Source: Sthenelais limicola
Taxonomy: Eukaryota > Annelida > Polychaeta > Phyllodocida > Sigalionidae
DNA length: 64,000 nucleotides
NCBI GenBank assembly: GCA_942159475.1
Contig: OW804098.1
Coordinates: forward strand, 78,919,178 to 78,983,177
Direction: 5' to 3'
The notes beneath the pieces were generated by a model. That model searched no databases and had not been told where the DNA came from. It worked only from the letters and a program-made list of their open reading frames with translations. Positions 1 to 11,769 of the stretch are shown here, piece by piece (position 1 is the stretch's first letter; every line of letters starts with the position of its first letter). The position numbers and the translations under genes were made by a program.

Positions 1-3000
1 ACGAGAAGGTCGAACGCCAGCATCCTCCATATAAGATCATAAATACAATGCCTCCTCCCTTTTGTCATTAGGTGAAGCAATTCCAATAAAAGTTATACTG
101 GATATTATTACCAGACAGCCTAATTTGAAATCTGGTTTTCCTATTCTAATAATCCCAATACGGACACCAAATCCAGTAATGATGCTAAAATTCCTTTTTG
201 CTGAGTCATTGCTATGGTTGTCTATTAATGAGAGACAGTTGTGCTGTTGTTATGGAAACGTAGATGCCAACCACTGCTTTTTAATGTTTTTAAAGTTCAT
301 GGATGCTTATTGTTAAATCTCTCGATAAGGTTTTTAACCATTCCTGTGAAATGGTTCTTAAATTGCCTCAAGTTTTTGTATGCCTTTGAATCCACTGAAC
401 ATGCCATAAATACAAGGTTTGTCACCAGGGATACACGCATGACAAGTGATATAAACCACACGTCTCAATAACACCAATTATTGCCCATATCTAGCTCTCG
501 CCCTGCCATTGCATCATCAACGTCTCCAAGGCACTTACATATGTACATAACAATCCCTCAACGGCATTGTATGGATCCAGCAATGGTGAGACATAGCTTC
601 AGGCATGTCTGGCAAGTTTTGCATTGCTGTCTCTCCTTCGTTTCGTCTTCTCCTCTTCGGTGCTCGTGCAAGCAGCAATCGCAACATTAATTGTTGCGCC
701 TGTCCATCGTGGTGGGTGGGCCACCCAGCTGAGTGTTACCTACGTGTAACTCGGGGATGTAACTGATAATACTGTCTCCCATAAAATGCCAAAGTGGAAG
801 TTGGCTTTCGCTATGGCCTTTGATTAATATGGAATTACGCTATGCTATGACTTAGGTCAATCGTACTATTAAAGAAGGATAAGACTTGTCCCGCCGCTAT
901 TTAGAACAACAAGTTCTCGGTGTTATTCCTATTTCCTACGGATCCGATATGATACACAATGATTTCATTACAGCAACACATTTAGAATATATTGTTGTTG
1001 CACCCTTAATGTGAAAACCCTCGTTGATGTGGGGAAAAGTCACAGATAATAAATCCCTCTTGATAAGTAGTATAATATGTTGCCTGAATAGTATTCAGAT
1101 GTAGACAGAAGTCCATTCACCTTACAATATACAAAATGCATATCAATAATTTTCCATACGTTGCGGGACATATTTTAAATGTTTAAGTATACTTTTTTAA
1201 AACTGCGGTTTTAGGCTACGTGAAGTCAGGGGCTGCATTTGTGGATGGATTAACATTGGTTGATGGAATACATGTTACACACGTAATTCCTGTTCCCGTA
1301 AAAGTATACCTTTTCACTCGTCAGCCAAGTCTCTTCCACATCTTATAAGGTCTCCTGTGGATGCAATCTGTATAAGGTCTCCTGTGGATACAAGCTTTTC
1401 CTCTAAATGGCATAGGGCGTCCACCAAACGCTAGTTCACTCGTCGTTGGAGAATCTTTTCTTTGACTTTAGAATTGATTCGACGTAATAGATTTATGATG
1501 CAATTTTAATGACAGAAGACGCAGAGAAGGACAGAGATGATGGCGGATGATGACAGATGATGATGAATAGGATAACTTCCTCTTTAATGTACAGTCGTTA
1601 TTATATTCCTGTAGAAGAAATTGTGGAATGACTTTTGGCGGAATGTGACCGCATAAGACTAATAGACAATCGTGCCACTAGGCTCCATCAACATTATCGA
1701 ATTTTGTATAATGCTACATCTTTAGTAACTTTCTACCTTTCCCACAGTTCCTCAGCGAATGCAGGAGGGGTCCATCACCTAAACCTATTCCTAACTAAAG
1801 TTCCTTCCCAGACTCTACTCAGTTCCTCACCCAGACTTCTATTTCCCTCCTTCCTTTCTTTCTATCTTCCAACTTGGGGATGAATTGCTGGGATAAGGAG
1901 CTGAATTATTGATACTCACACAATACCTTTTGAGGCGACAGCTACAGTTGGCCCCACAGGACCGTCAGTTAAATGTGAGGATCCCTATGAATCATCTGTG
2001 TTGTATCGGCCAAGGCAATGTCAGCCGACTGTTTCCCCCTGCCGTAAGTAGAAAGAGGAAAGCCTCCTTACAAACCATAGATCTCAGGCCTGGTTCTACA
2101 CCTCAAGAGGACAACTATAAGGGAGCTGTACGTTCTACTCTCAGGACGCCTCAATGTATGCGTCCCTCTTTCAACATTATGTACCCGTCCCACTCAGTCA
2201 ACTATAGCTATTGAATGGGAAATTCCAATACTTCAACTTAGGAAGAGATTCGATATAATTCATATCACGGATACATACATCCCGTGCATTTTACCCTGCC
2301 CTGCGTTTTCGTCAGTATTACCCTGACATTTCGAAACTCTAAATAACCCACGATTTTCTTATTTCCTTCCCCTTCTTCACCAAATTCTAAATAATCCTTT
2401 CTGACTATTTGCAATGATTGCTTTTTGCTTTTTGATATTAGGAAATGAGTGGGGAAGTAGACGAAGGGGGGAGCTGAAACTACAAACCCCAACCCCATTG
2501 CTTCAAGACGCAGTTTTGGTCTTCCACTGGTTGTCCCCCCTGCTCCAGGGGCATTACATCATCATATATTGTTTGAAAAAGATTCCAGATATTCTGGTCC
2601 ATCTCCTCATGAATGTCAGAGGACGGATATCAAAGAACTTTTGAATATATCTTAGCTTGTCCTCACTGCGGCGGTCAGAGTAAATAATATGTTTTATTAC
2701 TGTAATACTTCATACAAATCTAATATAAAACATTTTGGTAACTTCCAACTTGATTCACCCCTGCTGTGCGATTTGAAGACAAAGCCATTCCTCTTTATCC
2801 TTTAGTAACAATGGAATGTAATTTTTGAAAATGAAAATGAAAATGAAAATTCCCATAACCAGAGATATTTTCTTAGCTACACCCCTTTGTATAACGAATA
2901 TATACCTAATTATCAAAACACTAAATACAATATTGTCTGATTTGTACAGAAATTATCCTAAATTGCGACGTAATACCTAAGCATCCCTGATCACTCATGT

Positions 3001-5551
3001 GACAGTAGATAAATGCTAGATCAAATCAGGACAGTTAATATTTGAAGAATAAAGAGAACATATATAGGGTGTATCATATCGACCTTTTCTTCCCTCTTTA
3101 TATGAGATCAATTTATCATATTACCATTACGTTGTTACACAGTATTTAGAACAGGTTATTTAGACTCACAATATTAAATAGATTGATTGATTAGACTTTT
3201 ATTGACAACATCAGGGGACGTTCTTCATGTCGAAGGTTTTTAAGTCCCCTCTGTTCATTTTCACTATCAATTATAATCGCCCTTCATGAGTATGGTATGA
3301 GAAGTACAGCTGATTTCTATAGAGGAGAAAGGGATCGCCAGTTGTTTACATGGGTGTAAACAAGAGCCGTTCGGAGTTGTTCGGGTAACGCCTGGTCAAC
3401 TTTAAATTAGAAATAGAAGCAGAGCACCAATGTGTAAATCATACCATCAAGGTGACGGAAAAACCAACTTTCAAAACGTGTAAGAGCTTGGTCTTGAATA
3501 CCGGACACTTTGTTCTCTAAATTAGACAATACAAGACATGATAAAACTCTATTGCCCAAAAGACAATGATTGCGAGCATTGCAGTTGTGGTAATAATGTA
3601 AATGAATTGATCTTAGGCCCAATATAATGAAGGGTGACTTCCTAAAGATGATGTCGTAGCCCTCTATAGTACCATCCAAGGTTCAGAAAGGTCAAACACA
3701 CCTTGGCTGGTGGGGGCTCCTACAGCCACCTTCTCATATCTCCTCCAGTTGTTTCACAAGAGATTTGTCGGCGGTTTCCATGGTAATGAAAATATATCCT
3801 TGTTATAGGTTGGCGGTAGTAGTGATGAAAAATGACCACCAAGTTACCGGTAATTGCGGTAATAACCCAATGAGGCAAGAGTAATACTTCAGGTTAACCA
3901 TGGGTTTGTGTACATGTAGAGGTAATATCTGAGAGGAGCAGGAGGATGATAATTGGTAGGGTGTGTATTCACAGGTACATGGGTGTAAACACATACTGAG
4001 TTTATAGCTCCTTTTTCTCCTCCGATTCCTCATTCTCTACCACCACCACCACTACGAACAACACCACCACCACCACCACTACTCCTGCCTTTCCACTCCT
4101 CCACCAACTACAGCACCTCCAGCAGTTCTCTTCCTCCAGTAGTTATATAGCTTCTGCTCTTCCAGCTTCTCCTACCTACCCACCCAAGGCTCTCCACTGT
4201 ATGGAGTGTGGGCTGTGATGATGGGAAGCTCTGGTACTTCTCATCCATCTGCGCCAGCTCCACACTCACAACCTACATCAGCCAAATATCCAGCTGCTGC
4301 TCCCGACATCTGCATTGACGCTCCCTTCTCAGAGCTGGTGCTTCAAAACATCTGCATCATTGCTCTTGGAGCAAAATGCCTCAGTTGTTCCTCCTAGTAT
4401 CTTCAATGCTATCCTGACATAGCCTTCAAGAATTGTCTATTGACAGGAGAGTCAGCCGAAGCTCAGTTGACACCGACAAGCCACAAGCTTTGAAACTTTG
4501 ACATATATATTCTGGCATGTTCTGGCCTGGTCTAGGTGATCTAACCATTCACTGAATGATCCATCAATACATAGGATGGAGAGGATTGATGTCCCTGAGT
4601 TCAATACATATTGAAACACATTTGGGGAGATGATGGTACTGTCCTCAGAATATATAATATATATGCCTTTTCCGCCAAGATGAATAACTATTTATACTAC
4701 TTAAATGGTCAACTAACAGACACGAGACAACACTTACAGAGTAACAGTTGCAAGGGGAACATAAGAATTTAGATCATGGGCTACAAATAGTTTTATTTGA
4801 GTTAAGATGTCAGTGCATTATTTTCAAAAAGAATCAAAAGGTGAAAAAAACCAGCGGCTATCTTGGATTTTCTCTGCAAATAGGTTGGCGCAAGTGGCAC
4901 CCACCGTTATTGTAATCAGTGTTGGATGCCACCCTCTAACATGCCGTAACCCCTCTTTGTAAAGTTTTTGAAATTCTGCCTCTAGTCTATTTTATGGTCA
5001 AGGGATCAGTATAATTCAAAGGAGTAGATGTATGATATGATATGCATGAAATACGTATTCTGATGAGAAGTTCCATAGTTATAGACTAGACTCTCTTACA
5101 TTCGAATCAATACCTATTATAGTTTTTATCATGAAAATGATTCGTCTTGATTGGGTTCTCCACCAGTTATAAGTCTTGAATATATTCGTTTTTATTTCTA
5201 TAATACATGACAGAAATATGGCAAGCACCGTCTGGAGACCAGATCTTCCGGGTGAGCCCAAAGTATGATACAATAAAAGTCATAGGAAGAATATGACATG
5301 ACAAATCATTGGAAAAACATAGGTTATACCGTTCAGTTTGGAGGTACTGCAGCTGAGTTTAGCATGCTAAGCATGGCATGTAGGCTTTATGTGCCTTGTG
5401 ATGAAGAGTACAAAGTAATACAATATGTGCCTTATGACCGACACCATACATAGTACATAAGACAAGTGTACAAGATTATGCATATGGAAGAAGAAGAATA
5501 GGAAGAAAATCTTTACAATTCTGACGTTCACGGTTCCTTAAATCAGTTAAA
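1..5551. other. Intergenic DNA, no gene recognised
   Basis: I see no conserved protein, splice-consistent exon or RNA gene here. Open frames are short and have the low-complexity composition expected by chance. Minor content: a 27-bp unit repeated twice at about 1345-1398, and a CCA/CAC microsatellite at 4038-4083. Confidence 0.5.
4038..4083. repeat. CAC/CCA trinucleotide microsatellite
   Basis: Two runs of ACC/CAC triplets are separated by a short interruption. No reading frame of note crosses it. Confidence 0.8.
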
Positions 5552-5998
5552 TCATTTGTGCCCATCCCAAGCCTCTTGTAGAAATACAGTTCTTAAGAAG
5601 GTTCTATAGTCCTTCCTATTCTTGCATTGGTGGCCTCTGATCTCAAGGCTATTCCAGGCCTCTGGAATTCTATATATAAGAGACTTTTTTACTTTATCAG
5701 TTCTTGGTGTGATGGTTTTTAGAATCCTTTTCCCCACGTGATTTCTTAATGGAACGTGTTTGTTTTCGAGGTGCTGTTCTTTCAGGCTTAGCGGGTATGC
5801 TAAGTCCAAAAGATGAGCTTCCCTACGAATATAGAATGGGGCAAGTTTTAAATCTCTTTGCTGTTCATCGACATTGGTGTATTTATTCAATTTTAATATT
5901 ATTCTAACAGCAGAATTCTGCAGGGTCTGAACCTTTTTCAGCAGATCTTCCGAGGCCACCATGTAGATGATGTCACCATACTCTAAGATAAGCCTTAT
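5552..5998 (-). pseudogene. LINE (non-LTR retrotransposon) ORF2 C-terminal fragment
   Basis: The minus strand encodes about 145 residues that match the region just after the reverse transcriptase in CR1/L2/Jockey-type LINEs. They run from the thumb motif (LEYGDIIY) through LQNSAVRIIL to the WNSL block near the end, and finish at a stop at 5552. The catalytic RT domain and endonuclease are missing, so this is a 5'-truncated copy, as is usual for LINEs. The same domain occurs in the 22.4-23.9 kb LINE fragment, but the two proteins are only moderately alike and belong to different subfamilies. No target duplication or poly(A) tail was identified. Confidence 0.75.
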
Positions 5999-8303
5999 AT
6001 CATATGTATGGAATTTATTAAATATTAAAGGTTAGAGCTGGGAAAGAAAACGTGTGACGGATGAGTAGCTATTGTGGAGTGATTAATCAATTAAATCATG
6101 AAAGCAGTTGACGGGTAGTACACATAGTTATTAGATCAATATCATAAGTTGTACATGTTTCCGCTGCGTGCTACTACGCTATTGTGTGACAAAAAGTTGT
6201 CCCCTGAAAGCTAAGAATCGTAGTCGTCAACACAAAATGTAAGCGAAGTAATTAAGATAAGTTCACTATATATAAGTGAAAGCCTCAGGCTGTGAAAACC
6301 CATAGTGCTAGCTCACGATCAAGGTGGGAAAAACGCCCTTTGAACACCATGAATTATATTCCTCCTAGCTCCCCTGCACCATCGTCATTCCCCTTTCCCT
6401 TATTCCCCACCACCATTGCATCCTCCTGCTCCCCCTACTCTAGTATTTCATCCCCACTCCTCCACCATCTTTATTCTCACTCACCAATCTCCATCCTGAA
6501 CCAATACACTCCATCCATCAACATAATACAGACAATCTAATACTTTCACTGGAGTGTGCATACTAATGATGGCATCAGGGAAAAGAAACCTGTTCCGATT
6601 TCTCCCCGTACATACAAATCATGGGAATACTGACACCTGCAGAACGTATCTGTTTTAAAATATTGGCTTTCTATACCAGTCCATCAATACAAAGGAGTAC
6701 AAACTGTGTACCCACAGGCACAGCTGTGGACCATACATAATGATTGATACCGTACGTGTACGGTCACTTGGTGGTGTGTACAACTTTATCAATGGGTGAG
6801 TTGTAGTGCACTCATTTATTATCTTGATTAACGTTATTTAGAAAATGACAGCTATTTTCAATGATATGATAATGTACCAGCAAATACATCAGAACAACCG
6901 ATGACTGTTTTGGAAACTGTTTTGTTCGGTCTCACTTTGTGTTGGTAACAATAAATCCTTCATTCAAGGAACTACAAAGTATTTTTTCAGAAGGCAACAT
7001 GATCGATATAAGACAGGCAGACAGCTAGACAAACAGGCAAACAAAAAAATAGCGTTAATTTACTTAGGCGAGAGTTAGGTAGTTAAAACCTCCTCGCCAC
7101 CTCTTTAGCTAGTCTGCCATAAGCGTCTATTTATTTTGGTGACATTTTCTACCCTCTCATCACAATACTTTTCCGATACGTGATATTTTGTAATTCCGTG
7201 AGATTTACTTACTCCAGTATGCTGAAATAAGGTTAACGAAGGGTTGTGGAGATACTTTCGGTCAACATAACAAGTACATACACCTCAATAGAACTATACA
7301 ATCCACAGCTCTGTGTCCATGTATAGATAAAGAAATAGCCAGTGATAATGACACAGAATTATATGCACCAGTTCTTGAGTCCGCGGCAAATAATGCAGTA
7401 TCTACCACAAGTCACAACTCAGTCGGAACACTACAATAACTGCAGATTTATTTTACTTAGCGTTCCACAATATTCGTGCCTTTGGTTACTAGTAAATTCT
7501 TTGTCACAGGTTTTGTTAGGGCGAGAAGCAAAGAGAAAACCAAGCTGGCAAATGGGATATCGACGTTTCTCATATATAAGCCCTAGAACCGAACCGCCTT
7601 TCCTATCTGTGCTAACTTTATTGGTCTGGACTATTCCGTTCATCACGAATCAATTGAGCGTTTTCTTCTCCAAGTAGAAGTAATCTGATATTCGCTGTGC
7701 ATTGGCTTTTCCTAAAAGACACCATAGATTCTTGAGTCTCAGTGTCCTTTTTTGTACCATTAAGGATGGGTATGGTCCCACTCGGTTTAAAGGTATCAAA
7801 TCTGTTCCCCAGGTACAGACAAACTTAGACACTTTAATAAAACCCTGGGAAACGTTGTACTAACAACAGCCCCTGGCGGAAGATCATGGATAATACTACA
7901 TGTTAGTCCCCGTGAGCCTTGGAAATCCTTCTGACACAAAATGGCTGTATAAATGTTAAATAAAAGAAAGATGTTTGATCTAATAAACCTTTATTTTCTA
8001 AAGGCATGTGCAGTGGTCAATACAAGATCCTGACTATAAAGCTTAATGATGAATATGTTTGTTTATCGATTGACTCTAATGATTACTGGGGTTATTTGCC
8101 CCTATACGTAGCCTTGATCATTAGGACTAATGCCAAGTTAAGAACCTTGTCAGGTATATTTCATTACATGACCAATTGATGAGGGACTTCCAAAGACTGC
8201 AAGGAATCTCGGAGGGAACAGGAGTATATAGAAGGACTTAGATGGATTTCTATTCTTCTCATATTGTGCGATGTGAAGAGTAAGAATTTGAGTAAATTTG
8301 ATG
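5999..8303. other. Intergenic DNA, no gene recognised
   Basis: No conserved coding segment or RNA gene was found. The few open frames of 60-110 codons resemble nothing I know and lack flanking splice sites. Confidence 0.45.
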
Positions 8304-8410
8304 TACAATGGAACCTCACATAAAGACCACCCCTCTATAGAGACCACCCCTCTATTAAGACCAGTTATTCTCAGTCCCAAGGGTGGTCTCAATAGAGAGG
8401 GTCCACTGTA
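8304..8410. mobile_element. Short Tc1/mariner-like MITE
   Basis: This 107-bp element begins TACAATGGAACCTC and ends with the complement of TACAGTGGACCCTC, so it has near-perfect inverted ends starting with TA, the target dinucleotide used by Tc1/mariner elements. The interior repeats an AAGACCACCCCTCTAT motif near both ends and can form a long hairpin. There is no coding capacity. The family assignment is inference from the terminal sequence. Confidence 0.6.
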
Positions 8411-8727
8411 CACCATTTCAAGCTATTAAAAACCGTCTGTGTCTGGTATAAACATTTCATGTACTGTATAGAACTAAGCAGGCGATGGGAAGAGCGTCAC
8501 CATGACGACATCGATTGTACTAAATCCTGCAATACAAATGTTTTAAAAAAGAAAAGAAGTTCATACGCCAAACGTATAGCAAATTATTCCCTATAATATC
8601 ACCATTTTCATGAAATCATGCATAACTAAATCAAAATGTATTAATTAATTCATACCTCATTACGTTTATATTTAGAAGGCTTCATACTACATACTAGGTC
8701 AGCTCATCGGCCATTTTCTGACATATA

Positions 8728-9045
8728 CTAACCTCCTATTGTAACTTCTGACGTTGACAACTGCCATTACAAATACCCTACTTTAACATCTAATTGTAAC
8801 AGCAGTTATTAAAAGTATCTCTGATCATAAGATCTAACTGGTTTGTAATAACCAGAAACAAACCAGAAATTGCATAAATTCGACCAATATTAGCTAATAA
8901 TAATAGCAAACCTGCTATTGTACCTTCTAACATAAACAGATTAAATCATAGATCCCTTATTGTAACACCTACCATTAAAATGTAAACTACTGCTATCACA
9001 AACCCTTGATGGCAATTTCAATCATTAACATAATGTTATTACAAC
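8728..9045. repeat. Degenerate tandem repeats
   Basis: A motif close to CCTATTGTAACTTCTAACAT recurs irregularly about six times. A poly(C) tract follows at about 9058-9070. Divergence suggests an old minisatellite. Confidence 0.4.
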
Positions 9046-11158
9046 CTCCCAGCCAGACCCCCCCCCCCCCTGGCCCCGACCCCCATCTTCATAACATGTC
9101 ATAAATCATTTCATCTATACATCAAGAGGTATTGTCATTGAGTTAGTCTTACCCGCCGGGCCGGTATGTTGAATCAAAATGTATTGGCATGATTGTTGGG
9201 AATAACTTCTTTATAAGTACCTGTACATAGACCCTATAGTTTGTTCTAACGCTCTTATTTGTAAAAGAGAAAGCATATTCAATTATATTGTCCTTCATGT
9301 ACACCGGGATCGTGGTTTGTCTGGAGCTTGGACAATGGATCGGATGTGCAGACCAACCAATAAAGCCTACAATACGATCTGGAGTGCTTTTACTAATTGG
9401 GAGTATGGTGGAAAGGGGGGGGGGGGGGGACAGAGAGAGATCAAAGAGGTGCTCACTTGCTCTACTCTTTCATGACTGCATAGGGAAGAAACGTTTTTAA
9501 CTGAGTAAGGTTTTGTTTCTACAACTATAACATGTCATCTTTATCAGCTGCTTTTAATTAACACCAGCCTATCTGGCAGTATCTCATTGGCCCTGAAGAC
9601 ATCTCACTTTCTTTCAGGCAGCGTCAGTTTTGTTCTGACTCAGTCTGTCTATCCGTCTGGTAGGGTCTACCTCGTTGGCTCCCCGACTCCAGCTTCTTTT
9701 GTGGACCCCGAACCCCTATCGTGACGCAAATAGGTAACGTTAAAGAAGTATTGTGGTGGTAAATGAAGGATAAAGTCACAGGAAAACATCGAAAATAGGA
9801 TCTAACAGCTCTCACTTGTGATCAATAAAGATCCCCGGCTGCCGGCAAACAAGCACACCAACATCAGCAGGAGGTAGGCGCAGCTGAAAGACTCGCCGAT
9901 CCATGGAGAATTACTTTACATGGAGAATTACTTTATCTACTACAGATAATGCAGTAGGATCAAATATAGGGGCTGAACAAAGGCAATTAAAGCAGGCAGA
10001 TGTATAATAAGATTATACAAGAACAAGTCCAGAGACGTTGATGAGTTTTGGTCCACTATTTCATTGTTACGGGGCACGCCAGGCATGTGCCAATTATGGA
10101 GACTCCCTAGAAGTCAGAAAGTCATTTCAACTTTATTTTCGGAATCAAATCTTCTCCATGTCTTGATTTAATCATGAATACATTAGAATTATTTTAATCA
10201 ATTAAGTGAGCATTGTGTCCTCCTGCCTGGTGGCCAACGCTTCTTGATGGTCCTCCCATTATAGACTATAGTGCAAGGCCAGTTTAAAATTCTCTCACCA
10301 GCATGATTGAACTTAAAGATGAAAAAAAAAAAAAATTTCCATTGTCTTAGGAAGTTTCGCACCCATGGAAATCTCGTCACATACATGCCTGAGGAGAAAC
10401 CCGGTTTCATAACAGCATCCCTCAGTTAGATCAATGAGACTAGTCTTGTTGGTTAGATCAAAGATATGGATGAAATCGACCAACATAAAGAAGGTTTCCA
10501 CTGGGTCTTGGTTAAACACACTAAGATGTTTCGATCAGTTGCCCTTGTGCTGTTGCCATAGCAACAAATAGAGACTTTTATGCACTGGCGAAGTCATATA
10601 TCTGCCAAACTTGACCTTGCCTCTCACCTTCCAGCAGTTTATCTATATAATATATTTCCCTTCCCAGGGCCATGTTCTGGTGTACAATATACGCCACTTG
10701 TATTGGCCAAGCGACATGTGGGAGCCAAAAGGTCGGCTAAAAATTAGAAACATGTTTAATTTATTGATTTTGGCAGGATCGCCAGGAGAAATGACTTGCC
10801 TAATTGATAGTTATAGAATAAGCGTTATTCACAGCTGATGTATACAAATTATTATCACAAGGGCGAGGGAGCATAATAGCTATTTTTGTAAGTTATTAAA
10901 TGTTAAAAATGTCTTTTGTTTTGTCAGAGACCTCACGTTGAAGCTCCATTTTTGGCGCATTTGGATAGGATTTTAGGTGTAGTGTAAATGTGTAAGAGAA
11001 TTTTCCTAGTGAGAATTTTCCTAGAATCCTAGTGTTCGTTATGAACGTTACAAAAATTTCTTTTTTTCAAATAAAAACCTGTTACAGATCATGGTGTATA
11101 CATATTCTTTTTTAATTTAAAACCAATGGCATAGGCCTGTGTGTTTTGGGCAGCTTAA
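9046..11158. other. Intergenic DNA, no gene recognised
   Basis: It holds a poly(C) run near 9060, a poly(G) run near 9416, a poly(A) run near 10,320 and one palindromic X-box-like site (listed separately). No exon-like segment was recognised. Confidence 0.45.
10552..10565. promoter_or_regulatory. X-box-like RFX site
   Basis: GTTGCCATAGCAAC is a perfect palindrome matching the RFX-factor X-box consensus (two half sites GTTGC and GCAAC separated by four bases). In animals, X-boxes near promoters mark ciliary genes. No nearby gene start is visible, so function is unsupported. Confidence 0.3.
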
Positions 11159-11769
11159 AGGGTCAGTTAACGGGTTCATGGTCACTTTTAGGACAACAAA
11201 CTTCATGGAGCCATAAATAAAACATCCAAGTCTCAATTTTTTTTACCTCCATTCATGTCTAACTTATAGTCACTTACAGGCCCGAATTGAGAAAGCTTAC
11301 TTGAAAAGGTCTGTTTAGCACAAGAGGGCACTGAGAGTGCTGTGTTGCGTCACAGAGGCGCGCCAGAAATGAACATAATATCCCTACCTTCCCCCCCAAT
11401 CTCCCAGCAATTGAAACAGTTTTGACAAGAGAACTATATTCCTGTAACAGTGTTTGTTTGTTAGCTTTTGTTTTGGTCTCACACCTGCTAGTAAAACTCC
11501 TTTTGCCCACCCCACCCTCCTTCTTTCTAGCAGCAATTATGAGAGTTGTTTGTTATGTTCATTGCATGTACAATTCAAGATTGGCGCACCTTTATGACGT
11601 AGGCAAACAGTGGCGCCTTGAATGGAGTGTTAAACTGTGGAACTACTTTTTCACTCCTTTAAATGATAAAACTAAATAATAACTTGAATTAAGTAAAACC
11701 GGGGTGGTTACATTTCAATAATAGCAAGGAAATGGATTTGCTCATAATATTTGGGGGTTTACTGACCCT
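11159..11769. mobile_element. TTAA-flanked MITE, copy 1
   Basis: A 611-bp non-coding element has inverted ends AGGGTCAGT and ACTGACCCT. It is flanked on both sides by TTAA (11,155-11,158 and 11,770-11,773), the target duplication of piggyBac-type transposons. The symmetry extends two bases beyond the TTAA. A second, diverged copy lies inverted at about 56,690-57,151 inside an intron of the transporter gene. Shared internal blocks include AAATATTATGAG near one end and a GGGCACTGAGAG/CACCCTCGGTGCCCTC segment in the middle. Confidence 0.65.

Noticed and set aside
3407..3679. A 90-codon minus-strand frame that looked like a gene exon
   Set aside because: The peptide matches nothing I know, and I could not find matching splice sites or neighbouring exons.
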